The notes below the pieces were generated by a model. It worked only from the letters and a program-made list of their open reading frames with translations. It made no database searches and was not told where the DNA came from. A stretch of 64,000 bases of DNA from Hamadaea sp. (GTDB taxonomy: Bacteria; Actinomycetota; Actinomycetes; Mycobacteriales; Micromonosporaceae), in NCBI RefSeq assembly GCF_013362815.1, contig NZ_JABFVK010000026.1:88093-152092 (forward strand), given 5' to 3'. Every line of letters begins with the position of its first letter. Position 1 is the stretch's first letter. A program made the translations under genes and the position numbers. Shown here piece by piece: positions 43,836 to 53,291 of this stretch.

Positions 43836-44573
43836 TCACCGCCGAACCGCCTCGACGGCGTGTTCGATCTGGTCGCTGGTGAGCCCGCGCGCGTTCCAGG
43901 CCAGCGCTGCGATCTCGGCACTGGCAGGATGCGCTCGAGTGCTGGTGATCGCCGGGCCGACGCCTACAAGCGCGACCATCTCTTCGGGTGCGTACCCGCA
44001 GAGGTGCGCGAAGGCTGTCACATACTGCGGAGTGATCACGACTCTTCCGCTGCCGAGCATGGCGACGGTCGAGTCATCCACGTACGGCCCGTCACCCACT
44101 GCATGCAGTATTCGGGCACACCACGGGCGGATGTTGCGATTCCGAACGAGACGGAGCAGCATGCCGCCGGGCCCGTCCGGATATCCGAACATCGGCATCG
44201 GATCCGTCCGGGGCTCTACCGGCAGGGATTGGATCAGTTCGCCGAACTCAACACGCCGTCCGGCGGACATGGTCAGCGCTGTGCGCACAATCTGCCGTAC
44301 GTCCCACGGCGATGTGGGCCCGGCGGGAGCTAAATCGATCGGGACCTCTAATCCGGCTATGACGAACAAGTCGGCGGCATGGATGCCCAAGGCGGGCCCC
44401 AGCCTGCGCAGCATCTCGTCGTTCGGCGTGGATCCGTGGAGCACCTCTCGAAGGTCCGGGTAGGAGATGTCCGTCGTCCGCGCAAGCATCCCCGCCGAGT
44501 ACTCGACCAGCACACGATGGCGCTGCCACAACAAACGCCACAGTCGCAGACCGAAGGGAGATTGATCGCCCAT
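43836..44573 (-). CDS. XRE-like DNA-binding regulator (actinobacterial family)
   Basis: A 245-residue protein starting MGDQSPFGLRLWRLLWQRHR. The N-terminal part is a helix-turn-helix (VEYSAGMLARTTDISYPDLR) followed by LHGSTPNDEMLRRLGPALGI. The rest is helical and family-specific, with the phrases SLPVEPRTDPMP, GGMLLRLVRNRNIRPWCARI and VAMLGSGRVVITPQYVTAFA. I recall this as a recurrent paralogous family in Micromonosporaceae, of unknown role. The open frame continues to 44669, but the family start is at 44573. It converges on the SUKH relic with 14 bases between stops. Confidence 0.7.
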   Translation of the reverse strand: MGDQSPFGLRLWRLLWQRHRVLVEYSAGMLARTTDISYPDLREVLHGSTPNDEMLRRLGPALGIHAADLFVIAGLEVPIDLAPAGPTSPWDVRQIVRTALTMSAGRRVEFGELIQSLPVEPRTDPMPMFGYPDGPGGMLLRLVRNRNIRPWCARILHAVGDGPYVDDSTVAMLGSGRVVITPQYVTAFAHLCGYAPEEMVALVGVGPAITSTRAHPASAEIAALAWNARGLTSDQIEHAVEAVRR

Positions 44574-44695
44574 AGCCGAGAAGGCTACGTCAGCTTGGGC
44601 TGCCAGGGAGACGTGCGACAGCGGATGAGGGCCGCCTGGCGGTGCAGTGGACCGGCCGTTGAGCGTCAAGGGGCGATCTTCCGACGCCGCGCCGG

Positions 44696-45142
44696 TCAGA
44701 CCGCGACGAGTCCTCGCAGGGCGGTCGCCAAGGACTCGGCGTTCTTCTTGTCCACGCGGGGGAAGGTCAGGCTCACACCGTCGCCGGAGGTGCCGAAGGA
44801 GATGCGCAGCAGGCTGACGACGCCCATCTTCGCCTCGGCCAGTGCCAGCTGGTCGCGGGACACCTCGCCGAGCACCTTGCCGCCGGGGCCGCCCAGGAAC
44901 GTCTGCGACAGAAAGATCATTCGGCGGTCGGTGAGCACGGCGAACTGCTTCTTGCTGGCGGACGTGAGCGCCGCACCGAGTCCTCCGACCGCCTCAAGCA
45001 GCAAGCCCTGAGCGGCGACGGTTCCGATCCGGCTGGCGCCGAACTTCCCGACCAGCGCGCGCGTGGCGACCAGCGGCTGCTCGCCCGGGTGCAGGATCGA
45101 GGCGACCTGCTCGAACGCGCGAGTCTGAAGCTTGTGGTGCAT
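44696..45142 (-). CDS. PH-like domain protein (YokE/bPH type)
   Basis: A 148-residue protein starting MHHKLQTRAFEQVASIL. The segments ATRALVGKFGASRIGTVAAQ, FAVLTDRRMIFLSQTFLGGP and LALAEAKMGVVSLLRISFG follow the pattern of bacterial PH-like (bPH) domains, in which a small barrel binds lipid or protein partners. No membrane segment is seen. The upstream part of the longer open frame lacks codon bias, so the start at 45142 is preferred. Function is unknown. Confidence 0.6.
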   Translation of the reverse strand: MHHKLQTRAFEQVASILHPGEQPLVATRALVGKFGASRIGTVAAQGLLLEAVGGLGAALTSASKKQFAVLTDRRMIFLSQTFLGGPGGKVLGEVSRDQLALAEAKMGVVSLLRISFGTSGDGVSLTFPRVDKKNAESLATALRGLVAV

Positions 45143-45270
45143 TGGGGGTCTCCGTTCACGGCCAACCAAGCGTCGATGCCCGGCGTGCCCAAGGTAGTGA
45201 GTAACCACCCTCTGACCAGGGCATTTGCCGCCGATTGAGACCCGCATCACAGCAAGATCCGTCGTCGCGG

Positions 45271-45576
45271 TCAGGCGCTGTGCCCCGCGATCACCTCGTC
45301 GATCCGCCGGGCCAGCTCCACGTCCAACGCGGTCACGGCGTTCTCGGTGTAGGTGACGTTGTGGAAGGTCAAGGTCCGCCAACGAATGTCGATATCCGGA
45401 TGGTGGTCCATCTCCTCGGCCACCTGCGCCACCGCGTCCACGACCGCGATGGCCAGCGGAAACGACGGCATTTCGACGGTACGCGTGAGGCCCGATCGGT
45501 CGCCGTGCCAGTCCGGTAGTTCGCGAAGCCGAGTCTGGATCATGACGTCGTCGAGCGGCGTACGGCTTTCAGCCAT
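45271..45576 (-). CDS. pterin-4a-carbinolamine dehydratase
   Basis: A 101-residue protein with the family signature EMDHHPDIDIRWRTLTFHN, the His cluster of the active site, and the N-terminal LRELPDWHGDRSGLTRTVEM. Pterin carbinolamine dehydratases recycle tetrahydrobiopterin after aromatic amino-acid hydroxylation, although many bacterial members lack that context. No hydroxylase is nearby. The start MAESRTP at 45576 is preferred over one three codons upstream. Confidence 0.9.
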   Translation of the reverse strand: MAESRTPLDDVMIQTRLRELPDWHGDRSGLTRTVEMPSFPLAIAVVDAVAQVAEEMDHHPDIDIRWRTLTFHNVTYTENAVTALDVELARRIDEVIAGHSA

Positions 45577-45758
45577 GATTCTCACTCTACGACCGGCGCT
45601 CGGCAGCCGGACGCGTTTCGCCGCGTACGGGCGGTCCGTGACATCACCTCGCGACAGTCACTCGGGCGTCTGGCTGAAACTGGCCGGGGGTCCGTCTCAG
45701 TGGCCGTGCGCAGGGTAAAGCCACCATTCGAACCCAGGCACAACGTGGGGGTGGCGTG

Positions 45759-47252
45759 ATGGCGCAGACCATGTCCGGCTTCACAGGCGACCAGTTGCTC
45801 GACGGGCGTTATCGGCTGATCGAGCCGATCGGAACCGGCGGTATGTCGACGGTGTGGCGCGCCCGTGACGAGCGGCTCGGCCGGGTCGTGGCCGTTAAGA
45901 CGCTGGGACGGCGGCTGCTAGCCGATCGGACCGCGCAGCGGCGGCTGGCCGCCGAGGCTCGCACGCTGGCGCGGTTGTCGCATCCGCACATCGCCGTGGT
46001 CCACGACTACGGCGTAGCCCGCGTGGCCGGAGGCGTGGTGCCGTACCTCGTCATGGAGGTCGTCGACGGCACACCGCTGGCCACCGTGCTGGCGGAACGG
46101 GATCTCGGCTGGCCGGCCGCGGTCGGCGTGTGCGCGCAGGTCGCCTCGGCGGTCGCCGCCGCGCACGCTCGCGGTGTCGTGCATCGCGACATCAGCGCCA
46201 ACAACGTGTTGCTGGCAGACACCGGGGTGACCGTCATCGACTTCGGTATCAGCGGGTTCGTCGACCAGCCTGCGGACACCGAGACGTTCGGCACTCCGGC
46301 GTACACCGCGCCCGAACGTCTCGACGGGGCGCCGGTGCATCCCGCCGCCGACGTGTACGCCCTCGGCGTACTGCTGTATCGATGCTTGACCGGTCGGCTG
46401 CCGTGGCCGCCGACGTCGCTGGTCGGACTGCTCTCGGCCCACCGCAATCGAGACCCCCGCCCGCTGCCCGACATCGCCGGGCTGCCGCCGCAGGTCGCCG
46501 ATATGTGCTTGGCCTGTCTGGAAAAGGATCCCGCCGCCCGGCCCGATGCCGAAACCGTCGCCGAGGTGCTCGCCGCCGCGCTCGACCGCACGATCGCGAT
46601 CGGTGACCTGACCGCCGCGCGTACTGATGAGATCACCAGCCCGGCGCACCCGGTCACCCAGATCCTGGCCTGGCCGACGCAGAAGCTCAAAGCCGCCGGC
46701 CGCGGCCGCCGACGGAGCGTCGTGGCGGCCGGCGGCGTGATCATCGTGCTGCTGGCCGGGCTCGGCGTCGCGCAGTTGCCGACCGGCTCGGTGCCCTACC
46801 AACCGGCGTGGACATCGGGAACATCCCCGTCGCCCGGTCCATCATGCTCGGTCACCTACCAGGTGACCGTCGACAGTGGGCAGCGGTTCACCGCCGACCT
46901 GACCGTGACCAATCTCGGCGACCGGCCCCGCACCCGCTGGCGGCTCTCCGTCGCGTTTCCCGGCGGCCAGCAGCTGGACGAAGCCTTGACCGGCCTGTGG
47001 CAGCAGACGGGAACAAGCGTCACCTCACGCCCGCAGGACAACCAGTTGCCGTCCGGCGGCGTAGCCCGGCTCTCGCTGACCGGCACCTACGACGGGGTCA
47101 ACCCGCTGCCGACCGACTTCTCCCTCGACGGCGTACGCTGCCTGCCCGTCATCCTCAGCACCGTCACCAGAACCGCTGTGACCTCGTCCACCAGCAGCAC
47201 GCCCGCCGCCACAACCGGCAAGGGCAAAGGCCGCCGTCACGGCCACCACTGA
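45759..47252 (+). CDS. receptor-like Ser/Thr protein kinase with CBM2-like ectodomain
   Basis: A 497-residue membrane kinase. The Gly-loop is GTGGMSTVWRARD, the invariant Lys is in VVAVKTL, and DFG appears in VIDFGISGF. The catalytic loop is HRDISANN at 142-149, where the usual Lys two residues after Asp is replaced by Ser. A single membrane helix at about 327-347 (VVAAGGVIIVLLAGLGVAQL) leads to an extracellular domain beginning CSVTYQVTVDSGQRFTADLT and ending GVRC, which matches a CBM2 (cellulose-binding-like) fold. The tail is Thr/Ser-rich and basic. ATG 45759 overlaps a preceding GTG. It pairs with the similar kinase at 47850. Confidence 0.87.
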   Translation: MAQTMSGFTGDQLLDGRYRLIEPIGTGGMSTVWRARDERLGRVVAVKTLGRRLLADRTAQRRLAAEARTLARLSHPHIAVVHDYGVARVAGGVVPYLVMEVVDGTPLATVLAERDLGWPAAVGVCAQVASAVAAAHARGVVHRDISANNVLLADTGVTVIDFGISGFVDQPADTETFGTPAYTAPERLDGAPVHPAADVYALGVLLYRCLTGRLPWPPTSLVGLLSAHRNRDPRPLPDIAGLPPQVADMCLACLEKDPAARPDAETVAEVLAAALDRTIAIGDLTAARTDEITSPAHPVTQILAWPTQKLKAAGRGRRRSVVAAGGVIIVLLAGLGVAQLPTGSVPYQPAWTSGTSPSPGPSCSVTYQVTVDSGQRFTADLTVTNLGDRPRTRWRLSVAFPGGQQLDEALTGLWQQTGTSVTSRPQDNQLPSGGVARLSLTGTYDGVNPLPTDFSLDGVRCLPVILSTVTRTAVTSSTSSTPAATTGKGKGRRHGHH

Positions 47253-47274
47253 TCCAGTCGCGACCTGGAAGCCG

Positions 47275-47586
47275 TCAGCGCGCCATCTCGCGCCGCGCCC
47301 GGGCTCGCCACAAGTCGTTCGTCGGCCGCGACAGCTCGGTGAGCTCGCGTTCCCAGCCGTTGTCCACCGGAACACCCGCGTCCTCACAGGCCTGCCGAGC
47401 CACCTCGACGGTGGCGGCCGGTACCACCAGCGCCTGTTCGGTAGAGGTGAGCACGATACGCGCCCGCCGCTTGCCCAGATACTCGATCGCGGCCACCGTT
47501 TCGTCGTTGGCGGCGGCGAACGCGGCAACTACAGAGGTCAGTTCCTCTGTCCCCAGCGACCGGCCAAGATCAGAAATCATCCGCAT
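47275..47586 (-). CDS. hypothetical protein
   Basis: A 103-residue alpha/beta protein (MISDLGRSLGTEELTSVVAA, AIEYLGKRRARIVLTSTEQA, LVVPAATVEVARQACEDAGV). It has no signal peptide, membrane segment or cysteine cluster beyond a single Cys. It lies between two kinase genes on the opposite strand, and I do not recognise the family. ATG 47580 is an alternative start. Codon use is normal for the region, which supports it being a real gene. Confidence 0.5.
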   Translation of the reverse strand: MRMISDLGRSLGTEELTSVVAAFAAANDETVAAIEYLGKRRARIVLTSTEQALVVPAATVEVARQACEDAGVPVDNGWERELTELSRPTNDLWRARARREMAR

Positions 47587-47849
47587 GACCCATGCCTACC
47601 AAAGCACTCGCCGGGCTGCCGACTACGCGTGTGGCCGCACCACCTCGGCCGAATGCCTGACCCGCTGGGCGAAAACGCTGGCCGGACGTGCCCACCGGCG
47701 ACTCGGCGGGGCTGCTTGCCACGCTTCCGACAGTGTCCGAACGGACGAGTGGAAACCTGGCCGAACGGACAGACCAACATCTGCAACGAATTGATCACAA
47801 CGTGTCAGTAGATGAATCTCTTCGCGGGTCAGCGGGTACATGTTTCCTC

Positions 47850-49451
47850 ATGCCCTCGCCCGCTTCCCCGTCCCCGTTCGGCCGTGACGCTCTGCTGGCC
47901 GGCCGGTATCGCACCATCGAGGCGCTCGACTCCGGCGGCATGGCCACCGTGTGGCGGGCCCGCGATGAGCACCTGGACCGCGACGTCGCGATCAAGGTGC
48001 TCGCCGCCCGGCTGGCAGCCGATCCGGCCGCCCGGGTCCGGCTGCGGATGGAAGCCCAGGCGCTGGCGTCGCTCGATCATCCGCACATCGCAACCGTCTA
48101 CGACTACGGCGTGGCCGACGTTTCCGCGGGGCCGTTGCCGTTCCTCGTCCTGGAACTGGTCTCCGGGGTCGCCTTGTCCACCTTGCTGAGCGGGGGCCGA
48201 ACCGTACCGTGGCGGAAGGCGGCCGCGATCATCGCGCAGACCGCCGCCGCACTCGCCTCCGCCCACGAGCACGGAGTCGTCCACCGCGACGTCTCCGCGG
48301 CCAACATTCTGCTGTCCGCCACCGGAGTGAAACTCATCGACTTCGGCATCTGCGTCACCCCGGGGCATCACGATCTCGACGAGGAGCTGCTCCTGGGCAC
48401 ACCCGCCTACATCGCACCCGAGCGCCTCGAAGGGCATCCGGGTGCGTACGCGTCCGATGTGTTCTCCTTGGGCGTCATCCTCTACCGCATGCTCACCGGC
48501 CGGGCGCCTTTCCCAACCACCGCCGACCAAGAGCTGTTCACCATTCATCGCACGTGGTCGCCCCGACCTCTGCCCGCCGCACTGAACGTCCCGGACGCGG
48601 TGGCCGGCCTCTGCCAAATGGCGCTGGCCAAGGACCCCGCCGCCCGGCCATCGGCCGCCGACATAGCGCGGACTCTCGCTCCGTACGCCGACTCGGCGAT
48701 CGCCGCACCGATCCAGATCCAGCCGCCGGAACAGACCGTTCGCCTTCGGCCCGAAGCCCAGTCCCGCCGAAGCCGCGTTCCGCAGTACGCCGTCGCCGCC
48801 GTAGTCCTCGTCGCAACCGGAGTCGCCGGTGCGTGGGCGCTCGGCAATCGGCATACGCGGACACCCACCGAGAGCCTCGCGGCCGCGCCCAGTGCCGCCG
48901 CCATCGCCGAATGCGCGGTCACCTATCAGAACCGCGTCGACGACGGCCGTACGTTCAGCGTCGACGTCACCGTCGCCAACCTCACGAACACCGATCTCGC
49001 CGCCCTGGCGCTCACCTTCGAGCTCCCCGGCGATCAGCGGGTGACTGCGGGCGAAACCTGGGTCCAGCGGGATCACACGGTCACGACGGCACGCCCGATC
49101 ACGGTGCCCGCGGGTGGTCACACCCGGCTCAGTCTCGGCGGCTCGTACGCGGCTAGTAACGCGTACCCGGTGAGGTTTCACGTCGGCGAGCGCACCTGCT
49201 CGGTCACGATCCTCGGACCGGCCGGCATCCCGATCAGCACACCGACTGCGACCGGTTCTCCGACGACCGCCGTACGCCTCCCGGCCAGCCCGCCGCCGGC
49301 CGGTTCCACCCCGAGCCCGGTGGCCGTGGTCACCGGCACGCCAACGGCTGGTGTTCCTGCGACGAACAGCCCTCCCGCTGAAAGCACCGCGCGGCCTCGT
49401 CCCACGCCTAGCAAGACCAGTCCCAGCCGTCCCGGGCCGGCGCAACGCTAG
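47850..49451 (+). CDS. receptor-like Ser/Thr protein kinase with CBM2-like ectodomain, second copy
   Basis: A 533-residue membrane kinase paralogous to that at 45759. The Gly-loop is DSGGMATVWRARD, the Lys is in DVAIKVL and the DFG motif is LIDFGICVT. The catalytic loop is HRDVSAAN at 145-152, again with Ser in place of the usual Lys. A membrane helix lies at about 313-331 (YAVAAVVLVATGVAGAWAL). The ectodomain (CAVTYQNRVDDGRTFSVDVT to HVGERTC) has the same CBM2-like core, followed by about 75 residues rich in Pro, Thr and Ser. The start at 47850 has no clear ribosome-binding site; GTG 47802 is possible. Confidence 0.85.
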   Translation: MPSPASPSPFGRDALLAGRYRTIEALDSGGMATVWRARDEHLDRDVAIKVLAARLAADPAARVRLRMEAQALASLDHPHIATVYDYGVADVSAGPLPFLVLELVSGVALSTLLSGGRTVPWRKAAAIIAQTAAALASAHEHGVVHRDVSAANILLSATGVKLIDFGICVTPGHHDLDEELLLGTPAYIAPERLEGHPGAYASDVFSLGVILYRMLTGRAPFPTTADQELFTIHRTWSPRPLPAALNVPDAVAGLCQMALAKDPAARPSAADIARTLAPYADSAIAAPIQIQPPEQTVRLRPEAQSRRSRVPQYAVAAVVLVATGVAGAWALGNRHTRTPTESLAAAPSAAAIAECAVTYQNRVDDGRTFSVDVTVANLTNTDLAALALTFELPGDQRVTAGETWVQRDHTVTTARPITVPAGGHTRLSLGGSYAASNAYPVRFHVGERTCSVTILGPAGIPISTPTATGSPTTAVRLPASPPPAGSTPSPVAVVTGTPTAGVPATNSPPAESTARPRPTPSKTSPSRPGPAQR

Positions 49452-49497
49452 CGGTCGCGTCCATCTCAGACGATCCGCAGGGGTGTGCTTGCGCGTC

Positions 49498-49549
49498 ATC
49501 CCGGGACAACGCGGCTATCCGCGCGTTCTAAGGGACATTGTCCCGGGAT
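49498..49549. promoter_or_regulatory. nested inverted repeat upstream of ABC exporter
   Basis: ATCCCGGGACAA (49498-49509) pairs exactly with TTGTCCCGGGAT (49538-49549). Inside the loop CGCGG (49510-49514) pairs with CCGCG (49519-49523), and the right arm overlaps GGGACATTGTCCC, itself palindromic. It lies 47 bases after the kinase stop and 114 before the ABC gene, so it may be a terminator, an operator of the exporter, or both. Confidence 0.5.
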
Positions 49550-49662
49550 AACGTGCCCGCGACTAGCCCAGCGGGCGACCAGCGCGGCCGGGCAGGCCAA
49601 CGCGGCGAACCGGCGGCGTGTCGGCGGCCGCGGATGAGCAGGCCCGGCGATGATCGAATGCG

Positions 49663-51765
49663 ATGTCCGAATCCTCCGCTTCCGATGCCAGAGTGCTGCC
49701 TCGCATCGCCCGGCTGCTGGCCCCGTACAAGGGGTCGTTGCTGCTGGTGGCGCTGGCGGTGCTGCTAGCGGCGGCGCTCACCTCGGTCGCGCCGTTCCTG
49801 ACCAAGGCGGTCTTCGACCGGGCGCTGTTCCCGCCGGACGGGCAGCCCGACCTTGAACTACTAACCTGGCTCGTTGCCGGGCTCATCGCCATTCCGCTGG
49901 TGGCGGCGCTGATCGGCATCGGACAGAACTACCTGACCAGTCGCGTCGGCAACTCCGCCATGGCCGACCTGCGGAGCAACCTGTTCGAGCATCTGCAGAA
50001 GATGGAGCTCGCGTTCTTCACGGCCACCAAGACCGGCGCGATCCAGTCCCGGCTGGCCAACGACGTCAACGGCGTACGCACGGTGCTGACCAGCACGGCC
50101 ACCTCGATCCTGGCGAACACGGTCACCGTCGCGGCCGCCTTGGTGTCGATGGTGCTGCTGTCGTGGCAGCTGACCATCATCACCCTGATCCTGATGCCCA
50201 TCTTCATCGCCGTGCAGGTGCGAGTCGGCCGACGACGGCAACGGCTGGCTCGGCGTACGCAGGAATCGCTGAGTGAGATGACGGCGATCACCGAGGAGTC
50301 GCTGTCGGTGTCGGGCATCCTGCTGGCGAAGGTGTTCAACCGCGCCGACGTCGAGACCGAGCGCTATCGGGCCGAGAACCAGCAGCAGACCAAGCTGCAG
50401 GTCACCGCCACCATGACCGGACAGAGCTTCTTCGCGCTGGTCAGCACCTTCTTCGCCATCACACCGGCGATCATCTATCTCGTGGCGGGCCGGATGGTCG
50501 ACTCTGGTGCCGCTCTCACCGCCGGTACGCTCGTCGCGTTCACCACGTTGCAGGCCCGTCTGCAGATGCCTCTCATGCAGCTCATGCGGGTCTCGCTGGA
50601 CGTACAGACGTCGCTCGCGCTGTTCCGCCGGATCTTCGAGTACCTCGATCTCGTGCCGGCCATTCAGCAGCGGCCGAACGCGGTCGGCCTCGACATCGCG
50701 ACGATGCGCGGCGAGGTCGAGTTCCGGGACGTGTGGTTTCGCTACCCGCCACCGCGGGAGCTGTCCGAACCCGGCGGATCGGGCGCATCCCGGTTGCCGA
50801 CGCCGTCGGCGGGCGCGGGCGCACGGCTCGGGCTGCTGTCCAGCGAGGGCAGCTCCGTGGTCACCGAGACGGTCGTGGCCGCCGGAGCCGCCAGCGACGA
50901 GCAGCAGGCGCAGACGCAGCTGAGCGCGCCCGACCCGCTCGACGGCGTACGCGCGCTGCCGGTCGAGCCGGTGACGGACGAACAGGAACGCTGGGCACTG
51001 GCCGGACTGTCGTTGCGCGTACGCCCCGGGCAGTTCGCCGCGATCGTCGGCCCCTCCGGCTCCGGCAAGACGACCGCGATCTACCTGATCCCCCGGTTCT
51101 ACGACGTCTCCGAAGGCGCCTGCCTCATCGACGGCGTCGACGTCCGCGACATCACGATGGGCTCGCTGGCCGACGCCGTCGGCATGGTCACCCAGGAGCC
51201 CTACCTCTTCCACGGCACCATCCGGGACAACATCGCGTACGCCAAGCCGGCCGCCGGTCAGAAGGAGATCGAGCAGGCGGCCCGCGACGCCAACATTCAC
51301 GACCGGATCATGAGCTTCGAACAGGGCTACGACACGATCACCGGCGAACGCGGCTACCGGCTGTCCGGTGGGGAGAAGCAGCGGCTCGCCATCGCGCGCG
51401 TGCTGCTGATGAATCCGCGAGTTCTCATCCTCGACGAGGCGACCTCGGCGCTGGACACCGAGACCGAGCGCCTCGTTCAGGATGCGCTGGAACGGGCCAC
51501 CCACAACCGGACCACGATCGCCATCGCCCACCGGCTGTCGACGATCCAGTCCGCGGACGTCATCTTCGGCCTCGAAGACGGCCGCCTGGTCGAGCAAGGT
51601 ACGCACGACGAGCTCCTGGCCCGGGGCGGTCTCTACGCCCGCCTCTACACCGAGCAGTTCAGTGGCGGGGCGGTCGAAGCGCGACTGGCCGACGGCGTGC
51701 GGTTCACCGACGGCACGGTTCTGTGCGACCACGGACCGCACATCCGCAGCGACGTCCGAGTTTGA
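49663..51765 (+). CDS. ABC exporter, fused permease and ATPase
   Basis: A 700-residue half-transporter. The N-terminal part has six membrane helices typical of type I exporters. The ATPase carries Walker A GPSGSGKT (463-470), the signature LSGGEKQR (about 567), Walker B VLILDEATSALD (about 587) and the switch AHRLSTIQ. Between the A-loop FRYPP (about residue 362) and WALAGLSL lies an unusual insertion of about 75 residues rich in Ser, Ala and Gly. Export of peptide, lipid or drug is inferred from class only. A homodimer is expected since no partner gene is present. An inverted repeat at 49498-49549 may regulate it. Confidence 0.9.
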   Translation: MSESSASDARVLPRIARLLAPYKGSLLLVALAVLLAAALTSVAPFLTKAVFDRALFPPDGQPDLELLTWLVAGLIAIPLVAALIGIGQNYLTSRVGNSAMADLRSNLFEHLQKMELAFFTATKTGAIQSRLANDVNGVRTVLTSTATSILANTVTVAAALVSMVLLSWQLTIITLILMPIFIAVQVRVGRRRQRLARRTQESLSEMTAITEESLSVSGILLAKVFNRADVETERYRAENQQQTKLQVTATMTGQSFFALVSTFFAITPAIIYLVAGRMVDSGAALTAGTLVAFTTLQARLQMPLMQLMRVSLDVQTSLALFRRIFEYLDLVPAIQQRPNAVGLDIATMRGEVEFRDVWFRYPPPRELSEPGGSGASRLPTPSAGAGARLGLLSSEGSSVVTETVVAAGAASDEQQAQTQLSAPDPLDGVRALPVEPVTDEQERWALAGLSLRVRPGQFAAIVGPSGSGKTTAIYLIPRFYDVSEGACLIDGVDVRDITMGSLADAVGMVTQEPYLFHGTIRDNIAYAKPAAGQKEIEQAARDANIHDRIMSFEQGYDTITGERGYRLSGGEKQRLAIARVLLMNPRVLILDEATSALDTETERLVQDALERATHNRTTIAIAHRLSTIQSADVIFGLEDGRLVEQGTHDELLARGGLYARLYTEQFSGGAVEARLADGVRFTDGTVLCDHGPHIRSDVRV

Positions 51766-51833
51766 GGGACCACCGGCAGCAGTCAGACCGCCGGGCATCC
51801 GTGGACGTCCGGCGGCCGAGGGTCTCGGGTGGA

Positions 51834-53084
51834 TCAGCAGCTGGAGACGACGGCGAAGACTCCGGTCGACGTCTCCTTCAGGATCGTCGTGGTGGAGTCA
51901 CCCAAGCCCATGTACGCCAACGTGCCCTTCGCGTAATACGGGTTGTACGGGTTGACGCCGTAACTGGTCGCCCGGCCCGCGTTCTTGTGCTGCAGATTCG
52001 TGGCCGCACCGCAGAAGAGCCCCGACGTCGGGGAAGCGCTCGGTGACGGGCTCGGCGACGACGTAGTCGAAGAACTCGGTGACGGCGTCGGCGTACCAGT
52101 GCGGTTGACTCGGCGATTATTCGCGAAGAAGAAGCCGGCCAGGTAGGCCGGGTAGTTGATGCTGTTGGTGCTGATGTAGCTGCCGCCGGACCCGCCGCCA
52201 GCCGGCCAGTTGTGGCCGAGGTTGGTGTTCTGGATGACCGACACCCGCGGGCCCTGGCTGTCGGAGTAGAGCGTTCCGCTACCGGCGGTGTTGGAGCCGA
52301 CCAGCCCGCTGAGGCTGAAGGCGGACGTGGTGCCCGCGCCGTAGATACCGGCCATGATCTGGCCGTTGAGGGTGTTGTAGCCGGGCGCGACGGTCGTGTC
52401 GTTGCTGCCGTAGACGATCGAGGTCAGCTGGGTGGCGAAACCGGCGGTGTACGAGCCGGCGAACTGCTTGCAGACCGAGGTGCCCGTCGACTGGTTGGTC
52501 GCGACCGAGGAGATCTGGCCCGAGGTGGTGCCGACGGTCGGTCCGGCGTTGATGCCGATCCCGGCGAAGACGTCGGGAGCGAGGCAGCCCATGACCATGG
52601 TCTCGCCGCCGCCGGAGGACAGGCCCGACAGATACACCTGGTTGGCGTCGAGGTTGAGCGACGTACGCCCCAACAGTGCACTCACCAGGTTCAGCAGATC
52701 GTCGTCGTGACGGCCGGGGCTGGTGCGGCTGTGGTTGGTGTCGTAGTAGTCCCAGCACCCGAGGATGACGCCGCCGTTCGGGGCGGCCGGGAGCGCGACG
52801 ACCATGCCGTACTGGTCGGCGGTGCTCGCCCAGTTCGCCCCGCTCTGCAGATCGGCGTTGGTCTGTACGCACCCATGCAAGCTGATCATGAGGGCACGCT
52901 TGTCGTCCAGCTGACCGGCGGTGGACGGCGTGTACAGCCGGACGTTCATGCCCGCGATGGTCTCGCTGGTCCACGCCCCGGCGGCAGCGGCGGTCTGCTG
53001 CTGTGCAAGGGCGACCACGAATCCCACGATCATGACGGCGACGAGGCTCAGGACGGTTGTTGTTCGGCTACGGCGGATCGGCAT
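51834..53084 (-). CDS. secreted PHB-depolymerase-type esterase
   Basis: A 416-residue secreted esterase. The start at 53084 has GGAGGTG just upstream and gives a signal peptide to about QQTAAAA. The esterase domain has RALMISLHGCVQTNADL and the lipase box GLSSGGGETMV, matching the PHB depolymerase/feruloyl esterase family. DTTVAPGYN and GHNWPAGGG supply Asp and His candidates. A Pro/Ser-rich linker (GTPTPSPSSSTTSSPSPSPS) joins a C-terminal 60-residue domain (GLFCGAATNLQHKNAGRA) found at the end of some secreted hydrolases, probably substrate-binding. Confidence 0.88.
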   Translation of the reverse strand: MPIRRSRTTTVLSLVAVMIVGFVVALAQQQTAAAAGAWTSETIAGMNVRLYTPSTAGQLDDKRALMISLHGCVQTNADLQSGANWASTADQYGMVVALPAAPNGGVILGCWDYYDTNHSRTSPGRHDDDLLNLVSALLGRTSLNLDANQVYLSGLSSGGGETMVMGCLAPDVFAGIGINAGPTVGTTSGQISSVATNQSTGTSVCKQFAGSYTAGFATQLTSIVYGSNDTTVAPGYNTLNGQIMAGIYGAGTTSAFSLSGLVGSNTAGSGTLYSDSQGPRVSVIQNTNLGHNWPAGGGSGGSYISTNSINYPAYLAGFFFANNRRVNRTGTPTPSPSSSTTSSPSPSPSASPTSGLFCGAATNLQHKNAGRATSYGVNPYNPYYAKGTLAYMGLGDSTTTILKETSTGVFAVVSSC

Positions 53085-53291
53085 GGCACCTCCATCCAGA
53101 ATTCCGATAGGAAGCCGGATCGCACCACGTGCCAATCGGGCAAGTCTGGCAAAGCGCATCGCTTCCCGGACGTCACGCTACGAGAGCAAACACACCCGAG
53201 ACATATGGGTGAATGCAACTTTTCGTGGAAGCGAAGTGGAGGTGTCCCATACCGTCTGCGGCGTTACGCCCATGAATGCCGACCGCGGGTT

